In this document: positions 33,916-43,622 of the stretch, piece by piece
Position numbering within the stretch: the first letter of the stretch is position 1
Layout of the letters: every line of letters begins with the position of its first letter
Assembly (NCBI RefSeq): GCF_026967925.1
Contig: NZ_JAPVBI010000002.1
Span: forward strand, 434,001 to 498,000
Direction: 5' to 3'
DNA: 64,000 nt
DNA from: Modestobacter sp. VKM Ac-2985
GTDB lineage: Bacteria > Actinomycetota > Actinomycetes > Mycobacteriales > Geodermatophilaceae
Notes under the pieces: model-generated
Database searches by the model: none
What the model was told of the DNA's origin: nothing
Seen by the model: the letters and a program-made list of their open reading frames with translations, nothing else
Made by a program: the position numbers and the translations under genes

Positions 33916-35153
33916 CCGGCCGCGACCTCGCGCCGCCAGCCGTCGTCCAGCGGCGTCACCCAGTCGGCCGAGAGCTCCGGGTCCGCGCCGGCGGAGAGCT
34001 CCTCGTAGCTGGGCACCACCGGTGACTCGGGCAACGCCTCGAACCCGGCCCGCGCGTCGTCGTCGAGCCGGTCCAGGTCCAGCACGGTGAACTGCCCCCA
34101 GACCTCCGGGCGGGCCTTGGCCAGCTGCTGCTCCGGTGAGAGCGCCAGGTCGGCGACGACCATCGCGCCGGCCTGGTCGCCGGAGGTGGACGGGATCGCC
34201 AGGAAGCTGGCGTTGCCCAGCGTGCCCTCCTCCAGCGTGAGCACCCGGGTCGTCTCCGGGAAGGTGCCGTCGGCGACCAGGTCGTCCAGCGTCGCCGGGC
34301 CGTAGGTCATGGTCATGTCCACCTGGCCGTCGGCGAACAACCGGTCGAGCTCCTGCTGGGTCTGCGGGTAGGTGTCCCCGCCGCGCCACAGCGCGGGCGC
34401 CAGCTCGGCCAGCCGGTCGTAGAGCGCCGGGCTCAGCTCGTCGTAGGCCTCGGCCGAGTGCTCCAGCGGCACCTCGTCGACGCCGCCGGACACGCTGTAG
34501 AGCACCTGGCGCAGGAACGCCGAGCCGGTGAAGTCCGGCGGGGCCGGGTAGGTGAACCGGCCCGGGTTGGCCTCCGCCCAGTCGAGCACCCCGGCCAGCG
34601 TCGTCGGCGGGTCGGGCACCCGTGCGGCGTCGTACACCAGGCTGAACTGGGCCTTGTGCCAGGGCGCCTCGCAGCCGTCGACCGGGGTGCCGAAGTCGCT
34701 GGTCAGCAGCGGGTCGTCGGGGTCGGTGCCGGCCATGGCGGGCAGCATCGACGTCCAGTCGCACAGCCAGGCGCCCGCCTGGCGCCCGGTGGCGAAGTTG
34801 TCGCCGTTCACCCAGACCAGGTCCACCTCGCCCTCGGTGACGCCGGCCTGCCGCTCGGAGAGGACGCGGTTGACCGCATCGCCGGTGTCGGCGATCGGCA
34901 CCCGGCGCAGGGTCACGCCCAGCTCGACCGCCGCGGGAGCCAGCACGTCGTCGACGTAGGCGTTGCCCTGCACGTCGCCGCCGTACATCCACAGGTCGAC
35001 CGTCTGCCCGTCGGCCTCGGCGAGGACGTCGTCCCAGGAGCGGTCCTCCGCCACCGGCGCCGCCGCGTCCGGCGCGGCGCACCCGGTCAGGACGACGACC
35101 GGGGCGCACGCTGCGACCAGCGCACGGCCGTACCAGCGGTGGAGCACGGTCAC
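33912..35153 (-). CDS. YnjB-family ABC substrate-binding lipoprotein
   Basis: This 413-residue binding protein has a signal peptide and lipobox LTGC (C25). It matches the E. coli YnjB family (COG4134) closely in recalled landmarks: WDDVLAEADGQTVDLWMYGGD, VDLVWVNGDNFATGRQAG, FTYPAPPDFTGSAFLRQVL and a C-terminal PEVWGQFTVLDLDRL. The ligand of this family is not established. The gene opens a four-gene operon and is divergent from a CDP-alcohol transferase 132 nt away. That gap contains no striking operator. Confidence 0.88.
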   Translation of the reverse strand: MTVLHRWYGRALVAACAPVVVLTGCAAPDAAAPVAEDRSWDDVLAEADGQTVDLWMYGGDVQGNAYVDDVLAPAAVELGVTLRRVPIADTGDAVNRVLSERQAGVTEGEVDLVWVNGDNFATGRQAGAWLCDWTSMLPAMAGTDPDDPLLTSDFGTPVDGCEAPWHKAQFSLVYDAARVPDPPTTLAGVLDWAEANPGRFTYPAPPDFTGSAFLRQVLYSVSGGVDEVPLEHSAEAYDELSPALYDRLAELAPALWRGGDTYPQTQQELDRLFADGQVDMTMTYGPATLDDLVADGTFPETTRVLTLEEGTLGNASFLAIPSTSGDQAGAMVVADLALSPEQQLAKARPEVWGQFTVLDLDRLDDDARAGFEALPESPVVPSYEELSAGADPELSADWVTPLDDGWRREVAAG

Positions 35154-35285
35154 GGGTGGTGCCTCCCTGGCGTCGGTCCGCCCGGCCGGCGGGGTGGCCG
35201 CGGCCCCGGGGCTGCGCCAAGATCGTGCCCTACCCGATGGTGCCCCGCCACCGGGTCCACGTGCTGGGCGAGGATCGGAGACCGG

Positions 35286-35909
35286 GTGCTCGACGCTGCC
35301 GCGCGGCGGGTGCTCGACCGGCCGCTCGCCCGGGTCGCCGGCGTGCTGGACCGCTCCTGGGTGAGCCCGGACCGGCTGACCGCCGCCGGCCTGGTGCTGG
35401 GCCTGGGCAGCGCCGCCGCCGCGGCGGCGACCCTGTGGTGGCCGGCGCTGGCCCTCTGGCTGGTGTCCCGGCTGGCCGACGGGCTGGACGGCCCGCTGGC
35501 CCGGCGGCGGCACGCGGCGGGTGCCCCCGGGGACGCCGGCGCGGGCGGGTTCTTCGACATCACCGCGGACTTCGGTGTCTACGGCGCCGGCGTGCTGGGC
35601 GTCGCGCTCGGCGTGGCTGCCAGTGGTGACCCGTGGGAGCCGTTCGCCGCCGTGCTGCTGGCCTACTACGTCAACGGCGCGGCGTTCCTGGCCTTCTCCT
35701 CGCTCGCCGAGCGGGCCGGCCGGCAGCTGGACGACGGCCGTTCGCTGTCCTTCCTCGGCGGCCTGGCCGAGGGCACCGAGACGATCGTGGTGCACGCGCT
35801 GTGGCTGCTGCTGCCGGCGTTCGCCTGGCAGCTGGCCTGGGTCTGGGCCGGGGTGGTCGGCATCAGCGCCGTCCACCGGATGTGGGCGGGTCACCGCGCG
35901 CTGCGCTGA
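35286..35909 (+). CDS. CDP-alcohol phosphatidyltransferase family membrane protein
   Basis: This 207-residue integral membrane enzyme of the CDP-alcohol phosphatidyltransferase fold joins a CDP-linked lipid to a small alcohol. The signature D-x2-DG-x2-AR is seen in ADGLDGPLARRR, with GGFFDITAD supplying the final Asp pair. The usual spacing between the two halves (8 residues) is expanded to about 12. The alcohol acceptor (inositol, glycerol phosphate or other) cannot be read. Start GTG at 35286. The gene converges on the FAD oxidoreductase with a 19-nt overlap. Confidence 0.82.
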   Translation: MLDAAARRVLDRPLARVAGVLDRSWVSPDRLTAAGLVLGLGSAAAAAATLWWPALALWLVSRLADGLDGPLARRRHAAGAPGDAGAGGFFDITADFGVYGAGVLGVALGVAASGDPWEPFAAVLLAYYVNGAAFLAFSSLAERAGRQLDDGRSLSFLGGLAEGTETIVVHALWLLLPAFAWQLAWVWAGVVGISAVHRMWAGHRALR

Positions 35910-37333
35910 TCCAGCCCCGCGCGCAACCGGACCAGGCCGCGCAGCGCCAGCCGGACCGCCGGGGCGCGCAGCCGGGCGCGCACGTCGGCGAGGGCGGCGT
36001 TCCACGCCGCGTCGTTGTAGGTCGGGTAGGGGTGCGTGGTGCCGGCGAGGTCCTGCACCCGCAGCCCCTGCCGGACGGCGAGGGTCAGCTCGCCGAGGCT
36101 CTCCCCGGCCCGCGGACCGATCAGGGTCGCCCCGCGCAGTCGCCCGCGCCGGTCGTGCACCAGCGTCGCGGAGCCGGCGGTGAGGTCCTCGGCGATGGCC
36201 CGGTCGATCTCGGTGTGCGGGAGGCGCCGCACGGTCAGCCCGGCGGCCGCTCCCTCGGCCGGGCTCAGGCCGACCGAGGCGACCTCGGGGGAGGTGTAGG
36301 TGACCCGGGGGACGACGGGGTCGACCCGGCGGCGCAGTCCGAGCACCGCGTTGCTCGCGGCCAGGCTGCCGCGCACGCCGGCGACGTGGGTGAACCGCGG
36401 GCCACCGGTGACGTCGCCGGCCGCCCAGACCCGCGGGTTGCTGGTGCGCAGGGCGTCGTCGACGACCACGCTGCCGTCCTCGGCCAGCTCCACCCCGGCC
36501 GCGGCGCAGCCCAGGTTCTCAGTGCGGGCCCGGCGCCCCACGGCCACCAGCAGTCGGTCGAAGGGCACGGTGCCGCCGTCGGCCAGCTGGAGCGCACCGC
36601 CGTCCCGGTCACCGGTGACCGCGACCGCCCGGGCGCCGTTGCGCACGTCGACGCCGTCACGGACCAGCGCGGCGGTGACCAGCTCGGAGGCCTCCTCGCT
36701 CTCCACGGCCAGCAGCCGGTCGGCGGAGTTGACCACCGTGACCTGCGCGCCGAGCCGGGCGAACGCCTGCCCGAGCTCGCAGCCGATCGGCCCGCCACCG
36801 AGCACCGCCAGCCGGGACGGCAGCGTCGTCAGGCCCCACACCGTCTCGTTGGTGAGCGGGTCGACGCCGGCGAGGCCGGGGACGGGCGGGAGCGCCGGAC
36901 TGGAGCCGGTGGCGATGACCGCGGCCCGGAACCTGGTCTCCCGGCCGTCGACGGTGGCCCGGCCGGGCCCGGTGAGCACGGCGTCGCCGGTCAGCACGGT
37001 CACGCCCTTGCGGCGCAGGGTCGCCGGGGAGTCGACCGGCTCGATCGTGGCGATGGCCTGTTTCACGTGGATCATGACCTGGCCGAAGTCGACCTCCACA
37101 CCGGAGACGTCCACCCCCAGCCGGGCGGCGCCCCGGGCGTCGGCCGCCGCCGTCGCCGAGGCCAACAGCGCCTTCGACGGCACGCAGCCGGTGTACAGGC
37201 AGTCGCCCCCGGTGCGCTCCCGCTCGACCAGCAGCACCCGGGCGCCCAGCGAGGCTGCAGTGGTCGAGGCGACGATGCCGGCGGTGCCGCCACCGACGAC
37301 GAGCAGGTCCCAGACCGCGGGCTCCCGGTTCAT
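35891..37333 (-). CDS. FAD-dependent pyridine nucleotide-disulfide oxidoreductase (MerA/Lpd-like)
   Basis: This 480-residue class I flavoprotein disulfide reductase has FAD motif VVGGGTAG (about 13-20), redox-active Cys pair GGDCLYTGCVPSK, NAD(P)-binding AVLGGGPIGCELGQA and second FAD motif VWAAGDV. HPYPTYNDA near the C-terminus carries the catalytic His. It resembles mercuric-reductase-like proteins without the N-terminal metal domain or a CC tail, so mercury reduction is unlikely. Residue 1 is the ATG at 37333; 28 further in-frame residues upstream lack family similarity. Confidence 0.85.
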   Translation of the reverse strand: MNREPAVWDLLVVGGGTAGIVASTTAASLGARVLLVERERTGGDCLYTGCVPSKALLASATAAADARGAARLGVDVSGVEVDFGQVMIHVKQAIATIEPVDSPATLRRKGVTVLTGDAVLTGPGRATVDGRETRFRAAVIATGSSPALPPVPGLAGVDPLTNETVWGLTTLPSRLAVLGGGPIGCELGQAFARLGAQVTVVNSADRLLAVESEEASELVTAALVRDGVDVRNGARAVAVTGDRDGGALQLADGGTVPFDRLLVAVGRRARTENLGCAAAGVELAEDGSVVVDDALRTSNPRVWAAGDVTGGPRFTHVAGVRGSLAASNAVLGLRRRVDPVVPRVTYTSPEVASVGLSPAEGAAAGLTVRRLPHTEIDRAIAEDLTAGSATLVHDRRGRLRGATLIGPRAGESLGELTLAVRQGLRVQDLAGTTHPYPTYNDAAWNAALADVRARLRAPAVRLALRGLVRLRAGLDQRSAR

Positions 37334-37364
37334 CGGGCGCTCGGAGCCGACAACGGCTTCGCAG

Positions 37365-37621
37365 GTGTGCTCACGTCGGACAACGCTAGGCGCGTCCGGG
37401 CCCGCCGCGGCCACCACCCTGGTCGAGCGGACCAGCCGCTTGGTGGCGCTGCTGGCGTCGTCCGCGGGCAGGAAGGCCGAGCAGGTCCACCCCGCACTGG
37501 CCGTCGCGATCCAGCGAGTGCCTGCTCAGCTGCGCCGCGCCCTGACCTGGATCAGGGCGAGGAGATGACCTGGCCTGATGCTCGGCCACCCGTCAGCGAT
37601 CACATGGCAATGGCTCGATGA
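37365..37621 (+). pseudogene. Decayed fragment of an IS30-type transposase
   Basis: A plus-strand frame (67 codons to 37568) reads TTLVERTSRLVALLAS, then AEQVHPALAVAIQRVPAQLR and RALTW. This is the DDE-domain middle of IS30-type transposases as I know them. After TGG the frame breaks. Adding one base restores the family motif LTWDQGEEM, and the other frame carries on to 37621. Both ends of the element are missing, and no inverted repeats were found. It fills the 289-nt gap between the oxidoreductase and the TetR gene, which holds nothing else. Confidence 0.6.
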
Positions 37622-37622
37622 C

Positions 37623-38225
37623 CTACCGGTCGGGAACAGCCGACGTCAGGATGTGGTCAGGGAGTTCGGCGACGACGGCGTCGAGGAACGTCCCCAGCGA
37701 CCCGGGCTCGGCCGAGGCCGCGATCCAGCGCCGGTAGGACTCCCGCCAGATCGTCAGCACCAGCCCTGCCGCCAGGCTCGCCTCGTCGGCAGTGACACCT
37801 CGCTCCTGCAGGAAGCGCTGGACCTGCTGCTGCCAACGCAACTGCTGAGCGAGGTCGCGGGCCCGCAGAGCAGGGTTGTCGTCCAGGACCCGCTCTCGGG
37901 CGCACTTGACCTCAGGGTCCTTCTCCGCCGACCCGGCCAGGGCGCGTACCCCTTGCAGGAGCTGGGCCAGGGGTGGGACGTCGGGGTCGGCGGTGGCGGC
38001 CGCCTCCACGACGTCGGCGAACACGTCTTCGTCGGCGGCGAACATCGCCTCGTCCTTGTCGCGCACGTGGCGGAAGAAGGTGCGCGTGGACATGTCCGCG
38101 GCATCAGCGATGTCGGCGACCGTCGTCGCCTCGTATCCGCGCGCGGCGAACAACCGCAGGGCGTGCTCGGCCAGCGAACGCCGGGTGGCGGCCTGCCGCC
38201 GTTCGCGGGGGGTGAGTCGCTCCAC
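37623..38225 (-). CDS. TetR-family transcriptional regulator
   Basis: This 200-residue regulator has an N-terminal helix-turn-helix: AEHALRLFAARGYEATTVAD followed by ADMSTRTFFRHVRDKDEAMF. The all-helical C-terminal domain matches the common actinobacterial TetR_C group. GTG at 38225 is preferred. A longer form from the ATG at 38276 would run through the CTTGAC-N7-GTCAAG dyad that looks like its operator. It is divergent from an SDR gene it probably controls. The transposase scar abuts its 3' end. Confidence 0.8.
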   Translation of the reverse strand: MERLTPRERRQAATRRSLAEHALRLFAARGYEATTVADIADAADMSTRTFFRHVRDKDEAMFAADEDVFADVVEAAATADPDVPPLAQLLQGVRALAGSAEKDPEVKCARERVLDDNPALRARDLAQQLRWQQQVQRFLQERGVTADEASLAAGLVLTIWRESYRRWIAASAEPGSLGTFLDAVVAELPDHILTSAVPDR

Positions 38226-38248
38226 GACCCCATTGCAGCACACGGCAC

Positions 38249-38267
38249 CTTGACAATCTCGGTCAAG
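38249..38267. promoter_or_regulatory. Operator dyad and TTGACA box between TetR and SDR genes
   Basis: CTTGAC (38249-38254) and GTCAAG (38262-38267) form a 6-bp dyad with a 7-nt centre in an A+T-richer stretch. The plus-strand TTGACA (38250-38255) is embedded in it as a likely -35 box for the SDR gene; a good -10 is not evident. Repressor binding would block the SDR promoter. Confidence 0.5.
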
Positions 38268-38327
38268 ATGACACATCGTGCCAACTAGTCACATTGGGAC
38301 TGAAACCCGACCCGACAGGAGCTCCCC

Positions 38328-39125
38328 ATGGACGTCACCGGTTCCACCGCACTGATCACCGGCGCCTCCGGCGGCATCGGCGCCGGCATCGCGAAGGCCC
38401 TGGCCGCCCGTGGCGCCGACGTCGTGCTCGTCGCCCGCAGCGCGGACAAGCTCGAAGCCCTGGCGGGCGACATCCGAGCCCACCGCGGTCGTGACGTCCT
38501 CGTCGTCCCGGTCGACCTCTCCACCCCTGACGCCGGCCCCCGGGTACAGGAGGCGTTGGCTGCGCGGCACGTCGACATCCTGGTCAACAACGCCGGTTTC
38601 GGGCTCAGCGGCCGACTGGCCGAGACCGAGGACCTGTCCCGGCTGAGCGCCATGATCACCCTGAACTGCACCACGCTGACCGACCTCACCGCCCGCTTCC
38701 TGCCCGCCATGATCGAGCGGGGTCACGGAGCCGTGGTCAACATCGCCAGCATGGCCGCGTACATGCCTGCGCCCGGCTTCGCCGCCTACGCCGCATCCAA
38801 GGCGTTCGTCCTGTCCCTGACGCAGGCGCTGTGGGCCGAGACCCGTGGCACCGGGGTCCGGGTGGCAGCCCTGTCCCCGACGGTGACCGACACCGGCTTC
38901 TTCGACGTCGCCGGGGAGAGCGCAGGTGCAGGGCTGCGCCGGCGCAGCGTGGACCAGGTGGTCGCCACCTTCTTCGACACCCTGGACGCCGACCGTCCCG
39001 TCGTCGTGGACGGCCGACGCAACGAAGTCCTCGCCGCCGCAGCCCACCTCACCCCCAGAGGACCGTTCTTGCGCGTGCTCGGTCCCCGCTTCGCCGACAG
39101 GGTCTCCGCGGCTCCCGTCCCGTGA
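38328..39125 (+). CDS. Short-chain dehydrogenase/reductase
   Basis: This 265-residue classical SDR has cofactor motif TGASGGIG (about 11-18), VARSADKLEAL with an Arg suggesting NADP(H), NNAG, catalytic Ser in NIASMAAY and Y-x3-K in YAASKAF. The remaining C-terminus is variable, and the substrate is unknown. The ATG has an AGGAGC ribosome site. It is divergent from the TetR gene across an operator dyad. This pair is less G+C-rich than its neighbours and lies beside a transposase remnant, consistent with acquisition. Confidence 0.85.
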   Translation: MDVTGSTALITGASGGIGAGIAKALAARGADVVLVARSADKLEALAGDIRAHRGRDVLVVPVDLSTPDAGPRVQEALAARHVDILVNNAGFGLSGRLAETEDLSRLSAMITLNCTTLTDLTARFLPAMIERGHGAVVNIASMAAYMPAPGFAAYAASKAFVLSLTQALWAETRGTGVRVAALSPTVTDTGFFDVAGESAGAGLRRRSVDQVVATFFDTLDADRPVVVDGRRNEVLAAAAHLTPRGPFLRVLGPRFADRVSAAPVP

Positions 39126-39192
39126 GCGACGCACGCGGCCGTCGGGTCGGTCGCCCTCTCCCCTCCTGGAGTGGGGTGCGGACCGGGCGGGG

Positions 39193-40305
39193 ATGATCCA
39201 GCAGGTGATCTCTCCGGCGTCCGTGTACGACGTGCTGGTGGTCGGTGCGGGCCAGGCCGGGCTGGGCACGGCCTGGTGGCTGGCCCGGAAGGGCGTCCGC
39301 GATGTGGTGGTGGTCGACGCCGCCGAGGTCGGGGGCAGCTGGTTGCGCCGCTGGGAGAGCCTGCAGCTGTTCACGCCCCGCCGGTTCAGCAGCCTGCCGG
39401 GGATGGCGTTCCCGGCCGGGCCGACGCCGACGCCGGACCGGGTCGAGATGGCGGACCACCTGCAGCGCTACGCCCGCCGACTCGACGTCCCCGTGCGGTC
39501 CTGGACCCCGGTGACCCGGCTGACGCCGCACCCGGTGGGCTTCTGCGCCGAGACCCGGGAGGGGCCGGTGCTGGCCCGGCACGTGGTGCTGGCCACCGGC
39601 CCGTTCGCCCGGCCGCGGGTGCCGGCCGCGGCCCAGGAGCTGGACCCGGCGGTCGCCCAGCTGCACTCCGCGGACTACTGCCGGCCCGCCGACCTCCCCG
39701 CGGGTCCGGTGCTCGTCGTCGGCGGCGGCAACTCCGCCGCGCAGCTGGCCGTCGAGCTGTCGGCCACCCACGAGGTGACCGTGCTCAGCCCGCGGGAACC
39801 CCGGTTCCTGCCGGAGCGGGTGCTCGGCGTGAGCGTCTACTGGTGGCTGCTGCTGTCCGGGGTGCTCAACGCCGGCGGCGACAGCTGGGTCGCCCGGGGC
39901 ATCCGCCGGCGCGGCGACGCGATCATCGGCCGGGAGCTGCGCCGGCTCCGGGACGACGGCGTCATCGGCTGGCGGACCGGGCGGGTGGTCGGCGCGGGAG
40001 GCGACCGGGTGCACCTGGACGACGGGCGGACCGAGCAGGTGTCCGCCGTGCTGTGGTGCACCGGCTTCCTGCCGGAGACCGGCTGGATCGACGTGCCGGG
40101 CGCCCTGGACGCCGATGGGCAGCCGGTGCACGACCGCGGGGCCTCGCCGGTGGCCGGGCTGCACTGGATGGGGCTGCCGTGGCAGACCCGGGTCAACTCC
40201 TCGATCATCGACGGCGTCGACCGGGACGCCCGGCGCACCGCCCGCCGGATCGCCCGGAGCAGCGGCCGGTCCCGGCAGCGGGACGGAGACCGGCCGGGGG
40301 GATGA
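39193..40305 (+). CDS. NAD(P)-binding flavoprotein monooxygenase (CzcO-like)
   Basis: This 370-residue protein belongs to the group often annotated as putative flavoprotein involved in K+ transport. It has FAD motif VVGAGQAG (17-23), SWLRRWESLQLFTPRRFSSL (typical of the CzcO/flavin monooxygenase branch), and a second dinucleotide motif VLVVGGGNSAAQLA (about 175-188). ATG at 39193 is preferred because the upstream frame lacks similarity. It precedes the TSUP gene by 13 nt and is probably cotranscribed. The substrate is unknown. Confidence 0.78.
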   Translation: MIQQVISPASVYDVLVVGAGQAGLGTAWWLARKGVRDVVVVDAAEVGGSWLRRWESLQLFTPRRFSSLPGMAFPAGPTPTPDRVEMADHLQRYARRLDVPVRSWTPVTRLTPHPVGFCAETREGPVLARHVVLATGPFARPRVPAAAQELDPAVAQLHSADYCRPADLPAGPVLVVGGGNSAAQLAVELSATHEVTVLSPREPRFLPERVLGVSVYWWLLLSGVLNAGGDSWVARGIRRRGDAIIGRELRRLRDDGVIGWRTGRVVGAGGDRVHLDDGRTEQVSAVLWCTGFLPETGWIDVPGALDADGQPVHDRGASPVAGLHWMGLPWQTRVNSSIIDGVDRDARRTARRIARSSGRSRQRDGDRPGG

Positions 40306-40318
40306 GATCCTGCCCGGG

Positions 40319-41143
40319 ATGATCGACGTGGTCCCGGGCGGTCTGCTCCCCGAGGGCCTGACCCCCGAGGTGCTCGCGCTCGTGCTGCTCGCCGCGCTGG
40401 CCGCCGGGTGGATCGACGCCGTCGTCGGTGGCGGCGGCCTCCTCCAGCTGCCCGCGCTGCTGCTGGTCCCGGGGATCAGCCCGGTCCAGGCCCTCGCGAC
40501 GAACAAGCTGGCGTCGATCTTCGGCACCACGACGAGCGCCGTCACCTACCACCGCCGCGTGCACCCGGACCTGCGGACCGCCCTCCCGATGGCGGGGATC
40601 GCCCTGGCGTGCAGCTTCGCGGGGGCCTCGGTGGCCGCGGCGTTGCCCGCCAGTGTGTTCAAACCGGTCATCGTGGTCGCGCTCGTCGCGATCGCGGCGT
40701 TCACCGTGCTGCGCCCCGCCCTGGGTGAGGTGACCGCGCTGCGGCACAGCGGACGTCGCCACCACGGCGTCGCCGCGGCGACGGGCGCCGCGATCGGCTT
40801 CTACGACGGCATCCTGGGACCGGGCACCGGGTCGTTCCTCGTGTTCGCCCTGGTGTCGCTGCTGGGGTACGACTTCCTCCACGCCAGCGCGAAGGCGAAG
40901 ATCGTCAACGTCGCCACCAACCTGGGGGCGTTGCTCTTCTTCGTCCCCTACGGCGCGGTCTTCTGGGGCCTGGGGCTGCTGCTCGGCGCGGCCAACACGC
41001 TCGGGGCCTACCTCGGCGCGCGGACGGCGACCGCCCGGGGCAGCCGCTTCATCCGGGTCGTCTTCCTGGTCGTCGTCACCGCGTTGATCGGCCGGGTCGG
41101 CTGGGACGTCTGGACGGAGAACGTGCGCCCGATCCTGGGCTGA
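40319..41143 (+). CDS. TSUP family (TauE/SafE) membrane permease
   Basis: This 274-residue protein has eight or so membrane helices and the two TSUP repeats. The first repeat has GWIDAVVGGGGLLQLPALLL and ATNKLASIFGT; the second has GFYDGILGPGTGSFLVFAL and AKAKIVNVATN. Family members export or import sulfite, sulfoacetate and related organic anions. The actual substrate is not predictable. The ATG lies 13 nt after the flavoprotein stop. Confidence 0.88.
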   Translation: MIDVVPGGLLPEGLTPEVLALVLLAALAAGWIDAVVGGGGLLQLPALLLVPGISPVQALATNKLASIFGTTTSAVTYHRRVHPDLRTALPMAGIALACSFAGASVAAALPASVFKPVIVVALVAIAAFTVLRPALGEVTALRHSGRRHHGVAAATGAAIGFYDGILGPGTGSFLVFALVSLLGYDFLHASAKAKIVNVATNLGALLFFVPYGAVFWGLGLLLGAANTLGAYLGARTATARGSRFIRVVFLVVVTALIGRVGWDVWTENVRPILG

Positions 41144-41155
41144 GGCCCTGGGCGG

Positions 41156-41959
41156 TCAGGCGCGCAGCGAGACCGTCTGACCGCGGCCCACGGTGCGGAT
41201 CTCGCCCGGTGCCCGGCGGGCGGCCACCTCGGCGACGAAGTTCCCCAGCGGGTCCTTGAACAGGCCGTAGTCGTCGTAGTGCACCGGCACGGTGACCGGG
41301 GGCGTGAGCAGCTCGACCAGGTCCGCACCCTGGCGGGCGTCCATCGTCACCGTGATGCCGGCGACCTTGGTGCCGCCCAGGTGCGGGACCATCGCGTCCA
41401 GCGGGCCGCACCGCTGCAGCACCTCGCCGAGGAACGGCCGGTACAGGGTGTCGCCGCTGACGTAGCCACGCCAGCTGACGGCACCGTCGCGGACCAGCTC
41501 GAGCACGCTGCCCATCACCTGCGGCAGCAGCCGGGCGAGCGGCCCGGGGCCGTGCACGCCGGGCACGCTGGTGACCCGCAGGACGGCGTCCCCGCGGGTG
41601 AGCTCGTGGGTCTGCCAGGGCCGCAGGTCGGAGGTCTGGGTGAAGCCCCGCTTCGCCAGGCAGTCGGCCGCCTCCGGGGTGGTCACCACCGGGGTCTCCC
41701 TGGGCAGCGACCGGGTGGCCACCCGGTCCCAGTGGTCGCCGTGCATGTGGCTGAGCAGGACGGCGTCCAGCGCCGGCAGCTGGGCGGGGACGAGCGCCGG
41801 GTCGGTCAGCCGCCGGCTGCGCAGGCCGTAGCCCAGGTGCGCCCACTGGCCCCGGTGCAGGAAGTTCGGGTCGGTCAGCAGCGTGAACGGCCCGATCCGC
41901 AGCAGCGTCGTGGCCGTGCCACCGAAGGTGAGCGTGACGTCATCCCCGGGTGCGGTCAT
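41156..41959 (-). CDS. MBL-fold metallo-hydrolase
   Basis: This 267-residue metallo-beta-lactamase-fold hydrolase is of the UlaG/YtnP-like group. The first strand has FGGTATTLLRIGPFTLLTDP. The metal site is LLSHMHGDHWD (HxHxDH), and YVSGDTLY supplies the later Asp. The later ligand is His in VPVHYDDYGLF. The substrate is unknown; relatives include lactonases and phosphodiesterases. It converges on the TSUP gene with 12 nt between stops. Confidence 0.85.
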   Translation of the reverse strand: MTAPGDDVTLTFGGTATTLLRIGPFTLLTDPNFLHRGQWAHLGYGLRSRRLTDPALVPAQLPALDAVLLSHMHGDHWDRVATRSLPRETPVVTTPEAADCLAKRGFTQTSDLRPWQTHELTRGDAVLRVTSVPGVHGPGPLARLLPQVMGSVLELVRDGAVSWRGYVSGDTLYRPFLGEVLQRCGPLDAMVPHLGGTKVAGITVTMDARQGADLVELLTPPVTVPVHYDDYGLFKDPLGNFVAEVAARRAPGEIRTVGRGQTVSLRA

Positions 41960-42110
41960 GGCGGGCGGGTACCCCGCCCCCCGCCGAGGATGCGCCGTTG
42001 GTCGCCGGATGCTCTCTCCCGCCCTGAGTGGGTGCGGTGGATGACCAACGGCGTCGGCCGGATCGGTAGCGGGGCTCACCAACTCGCCTCCTGGCTGGTA
42101 GACACGGGGC

Positions 42111-43618
<1,508 letters not shown>

Positions 43619-43622
<4 letters not shown>

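Noticed and set aside
35891..37333. Mercuric reductase
   Set aside because: The fold and Cys pair match the wider family. There is no C-terminal CC pair, no N-terminal metal-binding domain and no mer gene nearby.
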